Source of the DNA: Copromyces sp. CBS 386.78
Taxonomy: Eukaryota > Ascomycota > Sordariomycetes > Sordariales > Sordariaceae
NCBI GenBank assembly: GCA_030685235.1
Contig: MU839141.1
Coordinates: forward strand, 186,001-250,000
Length of the DNA stretch: 64,000 nucleotides
Direction of reading: 5' to 3'
Positions 1 through 11,300 of the stretch are shown piece after piece (the stretch's first letter is position 1; each line of letters starts with the position of its first letter). A model generated the notes under the pieces. That model saw only the letters and a program-made list of their open reading frames with translations. It did no database searches and was not told the DNA's origin. A program made the position numbers and the translations under genes.

Positions 1-504
1 AACTATGTCGAAAGAGTATATAGTTCAACTAATACTTCGGATCTCTTCACCAAGCCTATTATCAAACCCAAACTAACAGCTACAACTACCAAGTCTAAAT
101 CCGCTCCTTGTTTAAGATACGGTGTGACGAACGGCAGTCTGATCTGCCTAAATGGGATAGCTGAAGGTGAAGACTATCAGAAGACGTTCGGTGAAGCCAA
201 AAGGTTCACAACAAGTATGGTAGCGTTATACTAGTCTCAGCGATAATGATCTGTTGACTACTGCAGAACTACCTGACAATCTGAGTTCTCCAGTCGTCCC
301 TTTATACTCTGGTGTCTCTAATTACATGCGTCTGGCTCATTGACCACGAACTGGCTCATGAGCCCTAAGCTGGCTCACCTTTATAAGCCTGGCTCGCCTC
401 CATGAGCCCGCATCCTTGTCATGGTTACATTGCCCAGCCTTCACGTGGCTGTTGTATCCTAGTGGCTTCGTTAGCCTGTGTTATTTCGCTTAACGTTCGT
501 AACA
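1..504 (+). mobile_element. 3' end of a Ty1/copia retrotransposon
   Basis: The first 234 bases are one open frame entered from outside the window. It contains DLFTKPI, the usual end of copia polyproteins just after the RNase H domain (family knowledge: D-[IL]-[FL]-TK-P[LI]). The frame ends at TAG 232-234, inside the long terminal repeat that starts at 123. The polyprotein therefore overlaps its own LTR by about 110 bases. Only the last 78 codons are present. The rest of the element lies upstream of the window. There is no internal stop in the visible part, so this copy has suffered less RIP than the copies inside the AT-rich block. Confidence 0.85.
123..504 (+). repeat. 3' LTR of the copia element (382 bp)
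   Basis: The repeat starts TGTGACGAAC and ends GTTCGTAACA, so it has TG...CA ends with a 10-base imperfect inverted terminus. Its first 200 bases closely match the solo LTRs at 35647-36033 and 43880-44266. Its middle differs: it carries several GGCTCA/TGAGCC-type short repeats (about 330-410) instead of the GTGAGCA-type repeats of the other two. This suggests two LTR subfamilies that share ends but not the central part. The RIP-mutated LTR at about 39095-39516 belongs to this first subfamily. Confidence 0.85.
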
Positions 505-1580
505 TACGGCTAATTGTTCTATGCAGGAAATAGGTTTTCAAAGCATATGAATAAATATTACAAAATCGATAAGCCATTCGATTGTCCTAAATGTAAGGAG
601 AAGAGGAGAATATTTAGATTAATAACCTCGCTTTGTAGCTTACACATACGTCGGATGTTCACGGTTGTAATGGGCAAACAGGAGTTGTTATTAATAAGAA
701 ATGCCTACTAAAAGAGGGATAGAAGAAGAGAAGAAGAGAAAATATAGTAGAGGAAGTTAGAAAACGTACTAAATTAGAATCCTAAGTACATAGAATACAA
801 ATAAGAATGCTGTCTCCGTCTCTCCTACTGAGATATCTCCTCCTGGAACCACGATTGCGGCAACCGTGATCGCAACCAGCCCGGCAACACTAGTGAGCCC
901 TTCAATTGCCTTGATGTTATCTTCATCTAATATCCTTTTGTGCCAGTCCCAAATCCGACCGTCTACGTCGCCGCTATCAAGGATCTAAAAAATGACGACT
1001 CAGCAGAAATAGTCGGCTGTACTGCCCGCGCGATCCCCGCATCCGATCAAACCTGCTTCACTTCAGAACTACAAAGGCACCACCAAACGGTAATCCCACT
1101 TTGTTGGGGCGGCCTCGCGCTACAAATAGGTTGACTCGGGGATTCGCGATATTGCGATGTTCACGTTGAGGCTCGTCCCCACTGGACCAGTTATTTGAGG
1201 AGTCGTCTGAATCTATTCCCCAAGCAGAGTGAAGGCAGATAGTGCGCGAGTGGCGATATCTATTATTCGCGAAAGATAAGTTACCGAGAAAACGTGTTCT
1301 CTTCAGTATTGATCACTTGTCAACCCTCCTGACTGCCAAGCACACATTCCATCCATCGCCACAGTATGTTCGCCGTCGGGGTATTATACATGAGACTTCG
1401 GGAAGAGAATCGAATCTGACAATCCTGCCTGCTCGAAGTAAAGTACGTACGTGATTTAATACCGATAGAAACTACTAGAATTTCTTCTATAAAATAACCT
1501 ATCCTCCCTGACCTTTCTAGTATTAAACTAGAAAAAAGAAATATAAAGGGTGAAAGAAAGAGACTTCAAGAATATTAATG
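505..1580. other. No recognisable gene
   Basis: The stretch has only short open frames without recognisable motifs. 700-800 and 1480-1570 are A-rich. I see no RNA gene or clear repeat. Confidence 0.5.
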
Positions 1581-2600
1581 TCAAACCAATCGTGAAAAGC
1601 TAATAGTGAAAACTCGTCCTGACGAACAGCCGACGGATACCATCAGCTCTTGGACGGCGGAACACCTTGGGCGGTATTCTGGTGGTAACCAGAGTACATT
1701 TTTGCCATTGCAGGTAATCCACGACTCATCCTGTCCTACGCCGTATCCTTGCGCTACTAGACCATTTAGCCGAATTGCGTTTTCCGTAGTAGCTGTGGTT
1801 ACTTCGATACACCCAGCATCGGTCGTAAGGTAACGGCCCGTAGGATCAAACAATGCATGCGCTACTGATATACCGATATTAATAGTTACAAAGCATTGCC
1901 CTGATGCGGGATCCCAGATCTTGATCGTGTTGTCGTAAGAGCCCGATGCGAGGCGCTGGCCGTCCGGCGAGAACGCAACCGACCGAACCGAGCACCATAG
2001 CCTTCTAATATCTATAAGCATTGCCCTGACGCGGGATCCCAGATCTTGATCGTATTGTCGCTAGAGTCCGATGCGAGGCGCTGGCTGTCCGGCGAGAACG
2101 CAACCGATAGTACCGAGCTACTATAGCCTTCTAATGTCTATAAATATTGCCCTAATGCGGGATCCCAGATCTTGATCGTGTTGTCGTAAGAGCCCAATAC
2201 GAGGCGCTGGCTGTCCGGCGAGAACGCAACCGACCGAACCGAATCACCATGGCCTTCTAATGTCTATAGGCATTGCCCTGACGCGGGATCCCAGATCTTG
2301 ATCGTGTGGTCGTAAGAGCCCGATGCGAGGCGCTGGCCATCCGGCGAGAACGCTACCGACAGCACCAAGTCACTATGGCCTTCTAATGTCTGTAGGCATG
2401 CATTCCATTCCACTTCTGCAACCTATTCCGTGCTAATCCAGTCCGGCTGCTCCGTCTTAAATTTTTGTTTTACCAAACTGCCAGTTGGTGCAAACATAAG
2501 GGCTGACGTGTACGCTTGAAGAGGGGCTTGCTCTATTATCGAACTATAGGATAGAGCAAACCGGTAGGCATCTTGTATAAAGGCTAGTAACTGCCCTGAA
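1581..2600 (-). pseudogene. C-terminal part of a NACHT-WD40 (HET-E/NWD-type) NLR, decayed
   Basis: Read on the minus strand from 2600 down, three parts follow in order. First comes a linker typical of fungal NLRs (IEQAPLQ...ALMFAP...PDWIS) near 2410-2590. Next come four WD40 units ([22 protein letters not shown]) at 1893-2395. Last is the C-terminal tail that follows the propeller in this family (WITCNGKNVLWLPPEYRP...GCSSGRVF), ending at 1581. The frame is broken: TAG at 2423-2425 in the linker, TAG at 2264-2266, 2138-2140 and 2012-2014, and a one-base loss in the last repeat. The NACHT NTPase part is missing upstream, where the CoA-transferase relic begins. Live family members are STAND-class sensors in non-self recognition and incompatibility. 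This copy cannot make that protein. Confidence 0.85.
1893..2395 (-). repeat. Four tandem 125-126 bp WD40-coding units
   Basis: Units start at 1893, 2018, 2144 and 2270 and end at 2395, with periods of 125, 126, 126 and 126. They are far more alike than ordinary WD40 repeats. This is the pattern known for HET-E/HNWD genes, whose repeats are shuffled and homogenised. Three of the four carry the same CAG to TAG change at the codon before ACA; the unit nearest 2395 keeps CAG (2390-2392). Confidence 0.85.
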
Positions 2601-2718
2601 TTGCTGTGGCCCTATTGTCTCTGTTAGTCCGACTTTCCTGTATTTTCCGCTTTTGTACTTACCAGCAGACCCTCGAGCTGTCTTATGGCGATGATACCCT
2701 CCGATATGGCTCGGATGA

Positions 2719-4450
2719 CGGGATAATCGAACGTTAAGAGACCACGCCCAGCTATTTGTTATGTCGACTTTACTCTGGGCCCTAGATCCGGCCGGCGTGA
2801 ATCTGTCCGCAAGCTCCATTACCGACCCCTCCAGGAGGGCGGAGCTGGAAAAGTACTTCCCAACCTGGGACAAACACGACAGCGTAGGTAGCTGGTACCG
2901 CGCTGATACGACCAACATATACAAGACAAAAGACGGGAAGTTCTTCCATCTCCACGGTGAGTCCTGCTTGTGCGTTGCTTTGACCGATATGCAAAGTAAT
3001 AAGCTGACCACCGAAATCTCTTTTACCGTGATGTATAGGCTTTATGAACCCTGACCCGACACTCAAGTCCATTGGCCTACCAGCAAACATGGACTTCACA
3101 ACCCCGGAGGAGGCCACCGCATATATCCAGGACGCGGTGGCCAAATACACAGCCGAGGAGCTCCAGACTCTGGCTGATGGGCACAAGCAAGCAGGCACCA
3201 TTTGCTGGACGAAGGAGGAGTTCAAGGCGTCCGAGCACGGCAAGGCCAACGCCGATGCCGGCCTCTTTGATCTCGAGGCGGTCCCCAACCCGAATCAGAG
3301 GCCCGGCTGGTGGACATCCGTCCCGCGTACCTCGCCGGCTCGCCCTCTTGCGGGCCTCAAAGTTGTCGACCTGACCCGCGTCATCGCCGGCCCATCCATC
3401 GCGCGCGGCCTCGCCGAGCTCGGCGCTAGCGTTATGCGTATTACCGCACCGCACCTTCCTGATATGTCGGTACTGCACCCGGATCTGAACCACGGAAAAT
3501 GGAATGCGTGCCTCGACCTGCGCGAGGAGGCGGACAGGAAGAAGCTCCGGGACCTCATTCTCGGGGCTGACGTCTTCCTGCAGGGCTACCGACCGGGTGT
3601 GCTGGACAAATACGGGTTCGGCGAGGACGACGTGATCAAGATGTGCGAGGCCTGTGGCAGGGGCATCGTGTACTGCGGTGAGAACTGTTACGGGTGGCGT
3701 GGACCGTGGATGGGCCGCTCGGGATGGCAGCAGATCAGTGATGCGGTAAGGATAGTCCCCCACAGTACCCTGTCCGGACTTGGTGCTGACGTTAGGATTA
3801 AGTGCTGTGGCGTGTCCTATGAGTTTGGTAGGGCGATGGGCAACAACGAGCCTGTCACCCCTGTGTTCCCGAACTCGGATTACTGGTAAGTCCCCGCCAC
3901 GGGATTCTTATGATCGAGGTTGTCCTGACGAGTATTAGCACCGGGGTATGCGGAGTAATTGGTATCATCACGGCGCTCCTTCGCTAGGCCGAGCACGGAG
4001 GCTCGTATAAGGTGAAGGTACGTACCTCGCTCCAAATGCGAATCATGAAGACAACATGTCGCTTCTAGCACCTGCTAACGGACAAGTGTAGGTCGCTCTG
4101 AACTACTACTCCCAGTGGCTAGTTAACAGCTGTGGCATGTATCCCCTGGAGGTATGGCAAGACGTGTGGCAGCGCAACGGCTCGCCCGTTTTCCGGCACT
4201 ATCACTCGATGCATTACCTCTTGCCGAGGGTTCTCGGGGCGGTGCAGAAGAGCAGCGCCGACAGGCTCTTCAAGGAAGAGTTCTTTACCCAGTATTTTGT
4301 CAAGTCTTTGGGTAAGACGATGCGCATCGTGGCCCGATCCTGCAGTTCCCCAACCAGGAGGTGAAGCTCGGGTTCGATGTTGGGACTCGGACAAACGGCG
4401 TGGACGAGGCGAGGTGGCCCCAGGATCTTAGCGTTGAGAATGTTGAGTAG
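2719..4450 (+). pseudogene. CaiB/BaiF family III CoA-transferase pseudogene
   Basis: Spliced reading gives a fungal family III acyl-CoA transferase: DHAQLFVMSTL..., IYKTKDGKFFHLHG, MNPDP, LTRVIAGPSIARGLAELGA (nucleotide-binding entry of the family), and ALNYYSQWLVNSCG. Introns are 2957-3038, 3746-3802, 3886-3938 and 4018-4091, all GT-AG and all frame-consistent. Three faults break it. TGA at 2716-2718 marks the loss of the 5' end. TAG at 3985-3987 replaces an expected CAG (Gln, in LLR-Q-AEHGG). One base is missing within 4332-4336, after which the conserved frame continues at +1 to TAG 4448-4450. The protein would move CoA between organic acids. The TAG is a CpA to TpA change, as RIP makes. 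Sure of the family and of the breaks. Confidence 0.88.
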
Positions 4451-4797
4451 TGGCAGTACTCGTGTGGGCTCGAAATGCCAGTCACACCCCTTAGCCCGAC
4501 CAAGGCACGGGGTGTGGCACATTGATTCGCAAAAAACAGGGTATACCTGGCCAGCAATACCAATCGTTAACAAATCGAGGTACACATGTTTTACTGCATA
4601 ACCAGCTCAAATGCAACAGCCTGACTTACACCTTCTTGAAGCCATCACGACTGTGATTAAGTTCGATGCTTCCCAGTGACTCTCGACGGCGGAGCGATGG
4701 CTTCCAGCTTATTACCAGTAGGGTTAGGGATTATTGTGACACTGCGCGAGTAGAATGGAAAGTGACACTGCGCGCCTAGCAAGGCTCATGATTATGA
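4451..4797. other. Spacer between two pseudogenes
   Basis: No coding signal. It contains a 13-base direct repeat GTGACACTGCGCG near 4736-4775. The two pseudogenes face each other here (convergent 3' ends). Confidence 0.5.
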
Positions 4798-6660
4798 TCA
4801 AGCGTCATCCTGTTCCGGATCAGGCGTTGTCCGGCTCTCCTCGCTTGACTCACTCGTTCTGTCACTAATTCCGTCGGATTGATCTGAGTCTTCCTCAACG
4901 CGCGCCCTTTTGGAAGGACGGTGATCTTCCTCTTCATCAACCCCCGGATGCTCATATCTAGCAAGGAGGAAATACGCAGACGAGGGGGGCATTAGAAGGG
5001 TCTTGTTGATGGAAGGCGATTCCGGCCGATGAATAGCATCCCATAAGGCTTTCAGGCGATCAAGGGAGTCCCACCTCTTCAGAACTTGGCAAAGCGCGAG
5101 GCTGTATACCAAGCACTTCTCGACCACGTCGACCTTGAGTTTCCCCCATGGGTCCACCAGACTCGTAATCTGGGGGAAATGCTTAAAGACGTGCTTCGAG
5201 TAATCCCAGTCGTTCAGGTGTGACCCATATATCGTGTCCTCGGCGCCGATCCAACTGTGGGCGTGAACAAGCTTGCTAGTCCACTGTTCGAGGCTGAGAT
5301 CGTTGGCAGTCTGCGGGAAGGCCCGTCCAGGTGAGTCAGAAACCTGGAACAATTTCCATGCGGATGAGTCATCATCGTAACCAAATTTTGTTCGATATAG
5401 TCCGTAGAGCTGGTAAAAGTTGAAGCAGGCCACCTTGCAGTTCGAAAAAATAACATCGGCGATATCTGCATGCGCCTCGCTCGGCAACCGGTCCATGAAG
5501 AGCAGAAAGCCCTGGGAGGGAAGCATGCTGACCTCAATTCCCAAGGGGTCCGTGATCTTCGGGTCAAGGGCAACTACCGCCACACCTGGCGTTGGCTGCC
5601 GGCGCAGCACGGAAGAGGTACTAGGGGGAACGCCCTGCGCCGCAAGGCATTCTTCAGCCAGTATTTCAGTTTGATCTACCCGTTGGGAAGGGGGGTCAGG
5701 TAACAGATCAACGGGTATCGTGTCGGCTCCATTCTCGATCGTTCCGAGGATGAAAGTCATTGCAGCTGCCACCTTGGAGTATTCCGGGTCATGAAGGCCA
5801 GAGAAGCGACACATATCCATGTGGTTCCTTGAAATATGTTGCTTCGTTTCGATTGTGGGGTCGTCCAGACAAGAAGACTGGTCGTCGACGACTTTGCTTC
5901 CGAAGGGCATCAAGTCGCCGTATTCTTCTTGGAACGAAAATATCTGCCATTTCCTCGTGCGGCACATGGTAGGAAATTTATCCCTCAGCTCGGTCAAGCG
6001 TTCTGCATCCGGCATGAGCGTGTTGACAATCTGGCTGTTGACTTGAACACCAAAGGCTCGAGCTGAAGCGGAAAGGAGATAATGGAAGAAGTTCCGTGGA
6101 TCTGCCCCTCTGTGCGGGGTCCCGAAGAATAAGACGCCTACGGTCGTTCCGAAGACGCTATGCAGATGAGCCTTCGTTAACGTATACCCTTGGGACCTTC
6201 GCAAGGCCTCCTTGACGACGATGCCGCCAAGACTGTGGGCGACGAAGAGGATAGGCCTAGATCTCTCATTTGGATTACGTCGCAAGGCTTCGAGGGAGTA
6301 TAAGAGGTCCCAGGCGTAGTCATACACCGTCTTCTTACTCACTGGTCCCTTGAGCTAATGTCGGAGCCTGGTGTCGTAGCCGTATATGAGGATCCGGGAG
6401 TCAGGGATCGTTTTGCAAGCAAGGTCTGCTGGCCAGTAGACATCATGTCGTTGCCCTTCCGACGCCGCCCTTTTTAATCTTTTTAATGTCCAAGTTTCCT
6501 TGGGATGGCCAGTGAACCCATGGACGCATACTATGCTTTTGAGACATTAGCCGTTGAGTTCTACTAGAAAACAATCGGAAGATACATACTCGATCGTCGG
6601 ATGCGGAGCTTCATACAGCACCGTGAAGCCCTTCTCGTGAACGCTGACGTGGCTCGCCAT
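4798..6660 (-). pseudogene. SERAC1-like alpha/beta-hydrolase gene, inactivated by one stop
   Basis: Exon 1 is 6660-6590 (start MASHVSVHEKG), intron 6536-6589, exon 2 6535-4798; together 603 codons including the final stop. The N-terminal 250 residues are a lipase-like alpha/beta-hydrolase of the kind found alone or at the front of fungal NLRs: DIVCVHGFTGHP, RILIYGYDT, AHSLGGIVVKEAL (nucleophile serine) and GVLFFGTPHRG. The remaining 350 residues are unrecognised and end in an acidic tail (PEQDDA). The only fault is TAG at 6355-6357, probably from TGG (Trp). On the plus strand that is CCA to CTA, a RIP-type change. Downstream of the stop the frame stays open for 519 codons, so inactivation is recent or the stop is read through. 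No ATG lies just after the stop. Confidence 0.82.
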
Positions 6661-8398
6661 GACAGCGCGGTGGGACGCGATCAAGAGCACTCGGAGGCGT
6701 ATTCCGGCCCGAGCCTGCCACGCCTGGCCCGTGTCTGCTTAGATACCTATACACGCAAGCGGTCGTACTTGAGGAGCGCCGTCGATAAGGTGAACTGTCG
6801 AAGACTTGATCAATCTTGGCGGAGTGAGTTGACAGAATCAGGGGATTTGAAGAATTTGGGGAAAGTGGGAGCACTTCATGAAGTTCCCTCACAAACCATG
6901 CCGCGGGGCAGTGAGCCTAACTGACAGCCGGAGGGCCGTGTTTGAAAAGACTGGACGCCACCGAGCTCACCGAGCCACATAGTGCAGGCAGTGCAGCAGC
7001 GCCGCCAATCAAACAACTGTACATACCTTAAATGCCCATCGCCATTCCAGGTATCGTTGGTTTCTTGTATATCCAACATCGTTCTTCTGTCATCCCAACA
7101 CTCGACGCTGAGATGGTGGTTGAAACCCATGAAGAAGAATTGACAGGTTGATTGGCCTGGAAAGAAAAGGATTCCGCGAGGAATGCCAATCACCCGACTA
7201 AATACCCCAAGATCGAAGACTTTGGTGGGGGACAAAAGAAGTGGAGACAACGCTCACCACTTCTGACGAACTGGAGCGCAACGTTTCCTCTTGGCAACTT
7301 CTTCCCTGCCTGCTCAAAAGACTCGAGAAGACTTCTGACATTGAACACAGAGAGGTGAATAACGGACATGGTACACTTTGGGAGTATTCCGTCCTGCCAG
7401 ACCAAGGTCTAGAGTTGGTGCGAGGCTGTCGCGAGTCTCGGGTCTCGACAATTGACGTTGCACAGCACTGCCCCAAAGACTTACTGAATTTGGACTAGAA
7501 AGATGCCGCCACGGCCTAACGAGAGTCGTACAACATCCTCAATTTTGATCTCAGAAGAGGAGAACGAATTGTTGACCTTCCCTCATTTGCCAAGAACCAC
7601 GTCGTAAGGCTGGCTTGTTTTCAGCAGCTCGTTAGCGCACGTTAGCGGGTGGTGTCCTAACACTTATTCTCCGCCGCAAAGTGTGGAGACCGGTGGCCCA
7701 AGCGCGCAGTTGACGGTACCGGCCGAGCGGGCGAGTGAGCGCCTCAATTCTCGTCTCCCGTGAAAACAACGCTTTACAAGAGGACGCGCATCCTTGATGG
7801 GCTACGGGATAGGCAAGGTTTAGCATTCTGTTACCAAAGGCACAGGATTATAAGTAGATGGGCGAAGAATATCGTAGTTTTGGCTTTTGTAAATTTGAAG
7901 TATACCCCGCCGTGCCTACCATGCCCGTTGTAAATAGAAAGTCGTTACGGAGGCACTTCTTAGCAAGTACCCTATAGCACTTATGGCATCCGTCTCTATC
8001 TCTCTCCACATATAGGAAGGTAGAATTCTGCTAAATGGTTTTAAAACTTATTCTACCGAACAACTCTTAAAGGAATATAGTTTGCCCTTCTTAGGTGTAA
8101 AGTTATAAGCGAGTGTCCTTTCAGGTGTACTTCCTCCGGGGTGCCCCACCGTCACTAATAGCAGGACACTGCCCTTAATCGGGAATTATCGATGGGTCGC
8201 GCGATCTTTTATCGGCAGGTCAGACTACAGCTCCGCACCTGACCTACATACTTTGCAACAAAAAAAGCCAACGGTTCAACACTACTTCCAGACCATCCCA
8301 AGTAAGTACCGTACTGTGTGGCATCGTTACAGACAGCAATAGCCATCCATCTCTACCATGGATCCTTCTTTTGGGCCAAATGCCCAAGAATGTTGCCA
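6661..8398. other. Intergenic, no recognisable gene
   Basis: It lies upstream of the hydrolase pseudogene and downstream of the Hint-domain gene. A 124-codon minus frame at 6876-7250 has no motif I recognise and no supporting context. 7850-8400 presumably holds the 3' flank of the Hint gene. Confidence 0.4.
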
Positions 8399-11300
8399 CT
8401 AATTGAACGTCCACTGCTGTACATTTCCATCGAATGGCAAGAATTTGTCGTCCACCCAGCTCTCGACCACTTCCATCAGATACGGCTTCGAGCGAGCGCC
8501 CGTTTGGCCCCGCAAATTGAACGTAATCGATGAACCTGGCGGAAAGTGCATGGTGTAGAGCTTGGGATCCGTTTGTGGCGCTGCCGGCGTTGGTGCTGCT
8601 GGTTGGGGTGTTGCCGGCGGGGGTGTTGTCGAGTCCCGAGGCGCTGGTATAGGCGTTGGATCAAACGGCGGCTGGACTGGCACAAGTGGAGGTTGCTGCT
8701 GCACGCTGACTTGCCATGTGACGAGGTTCAAAGCGGTGTTGGAGCTGTCTGGACGCGAGATGTCCCTCATCACCACTGCCCACTCAAAGTCTGATGCCAC
8801 AGTGGTATCGGGCGCGGTCACCACTTCGACTTGTGTGTCGGCCAAAGGAGTCGTCTGGTCAGATGGTTTGGCCGTCCAGGTGTCGCCACGGAACAGAGCA
8901 TCCGCGACCCCTCCTGAGGTGAAGTTGAATTTGATCTGATCCAGGTAAACATCTCGGCCTAGGTTGTTGGTGCCGGTGATGGTGAGCGTAACGTCACTGT
9001 TTCGAGGAAGTGTGGAGTTGGCTGTGTTGTTCGTCCAACTGAGTTGGGGACCAGGGTCAGTCGGAAGGGTCGTGCAGAAGGCGTGGCCAGTCGGGGGGGT
9101 TTTGCCGTCCGGTGGGTTGGAGTTATCGATCCAACTTTCGGTGGGTGTGAGAGGTGGCTCAGGTTTGCTGCCGCAGAAGATGAGAACAAACATTATAACC
9201 AGTCCGACAACGACCAATACCGCCCCGACGAACGGATTTGTCGCCGCCGCCAAAAACTCGACTCCGAGGGCCTCCGCGAGCTCCGCCTCGAGGCCCACCT
9301 CGACCCCCAGAACTAGCACGTCGATGCCCACGAGGACGGCCTGGATCGCAATTGAAGCAATGTTGAGTACTTTCTCCCAGGTTTCCAAGCTCCTCCAGCT
9401 CTGGCTGAGTTGGATGCACGAGAGCACCATAAGCGCCGTCCCGACTTGAATCAAAAGAGCCCGGACCACGTTAGCCGCGACTGTGAAAGCTGCCTTTACC
9501 CTCGCCAACCCTCGCAGCTCTGCGGTTACCCCACCACCACCAACTCCTCCAGCCTCCCTCTCCAGGACATCGCCGCCGTCCGCAATGGAGTTGCTGCGCG
9601 GGACTTCCGGCTCATCCAGGGGAACAGCCCGCTCATGCTGATCGACCTCCTCCTCGCTGGCTGACTTGCGTTCTTCTTCATAGCCCATTTCCCGGGCCGC
9701 ATTCGCTCTGGCTTCTCGGATTCTGATCACGGTCGGGTCATCTGGCTGCACGCTTCCATCGGGGCGGCGGAGATCGCCCAAATTGAGTCTTTCCGGATTC
9801 TCTCTGACGCCTTGTTTCATTGCGCTGTCCACGGTCCCTTGGTCTAGGTCATCAAGTTCTATCTGATCTTTCACTTCTGGAGGCAGGTTGCTCTCCCCAT
9901 TCTTCTTCGCGCGATACTGCAGGAAGGCATTTCTAAAGTCCCTCAACTGGTCGAACGCGATCAAAGTTGTTTGCATGGTCTGGAGAATGAGTCGTGCATG
10001 GTCTTCGGACGTGAGATACCGCCAATCTGTGAAGGCCGAGTAGGATGCCATAATGAAGAGACCGACCTGTTCATTGCCCCAAAAAGGGGATCAAGTCAGC
10101 GGAAACGTATCATCATCGTGGCGGTCTCCGAACCAACGGCGTACTGATCGTACGGCAGGGGAACGAGTAACTCACCGTTGTGACAAACATTAGCCCGTGA
10201 GCAGCCATCTTGCCGCGCAACGAACGCAGGGCTTTCCCAACTGCAGAGTCTGCCAAAGCCTCCTCCACTGCTGCAGTGGCTGCGGTGCCGGCTGTCCTAG
10301 TATTTTTGGAGAGAAGAGGGATGCCTTTAGCGGCAGCGGCCGCCAGACGCCGCAACGCGACCAGCACTCCTTGGGTTTGGGCGAGCCTATTCACCAGCAG
10401 AAATTAGACAAACGGTCTCAACAATGCTCCGTGTGGCGTATAAAATTGTAGAAGACGGCCAACGGGTCCAGCATATTCTAAATGAGCAAGGGGTTGGAAT
10501 CGGTACGCTGACTTACTGGTGCATGTCCTTTGTCTGTAGATCTTTAATCCCAGTTGCTTCTGCCAAGTCTATCGCGTCTTTCCGCAACGCATCGGCTGTT
10601 GGACCGGAGAGCCTGACGCTAGGGTCGTCCGAAAAGAGTGCTTGAAGAAGAGCAGACATGGCGTCGTAGAGCCATTGGTATTCATCAACCACAAACGGGT
10701 CATTTGAGATGCTGATGAATTGCGTTTGGAAGGGGTCGGTCTGAATGCCTTGAACTGCAGCGACGAGACGCTGCGCGTAAGGCTCATTATCCGCGGTCCA
10801 GCCGCCCTTCGGTACTTGGCTGGGAATAGGCTGGAGGACTTGAAGAACTGAAATTCCATCAACTTTCGGCCCTCGGAAATGCACACGGCGGAAGGGTTTG
10901 CGGGGAGACTTACTGTTGCAAAGCTTTTGGAGTTTGTTATATCCCTGACACCCGAAAAAGGTCAGTACATGTAACGGATGAGAAGCAGCTCGCTTTTGGA
11001 CTTTGTGGAAAGAATATGAAAGACTCACTCCAAGGTCGGTCGTCGACAAGCTCTCCGCGATCTGATGCAGAGCCGGTCCTTTGCTCTGGGTGTCATAGAG
11101 TGCTTTTGCCCAGGCGGCTCCTCCCCGCGGACTACTCAAGTAATCCTGCAGCCTCGGCGCCACCGACAACACCGCTTGCCGAGCTGCGATCTCATTCAGC
11201 CTGTTGTAGATCGGGTCCTGGCTTAAGCAGCCTCTACCCCTTCCGGTCCACCAGTAATTGATCTGTTTTTCCTCTGCGGCGGTCAAGCTTCTCCGCCACG

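Noticed and set aside
3077..3763. 228-codon minus frame opposite the CoA-transferase
   Set aside because: It is the shadow of a GC-rich conserved exon on the plus strand, which has family motifs and clean introns.
6876..7250. 124-codon minus frame as a gene
   Set aside because: No recognisable motif, no intron or neighbour support, and composition close to the surrounding spacer.
10945..11028. 28 extra residues in the Hint-domain protein
   Set aside because: The stretch has GTGAGT, a CTGAC branch site and a CAG acceptor and is 84 bp long, so it is an in-frame intron, not coding sequence.
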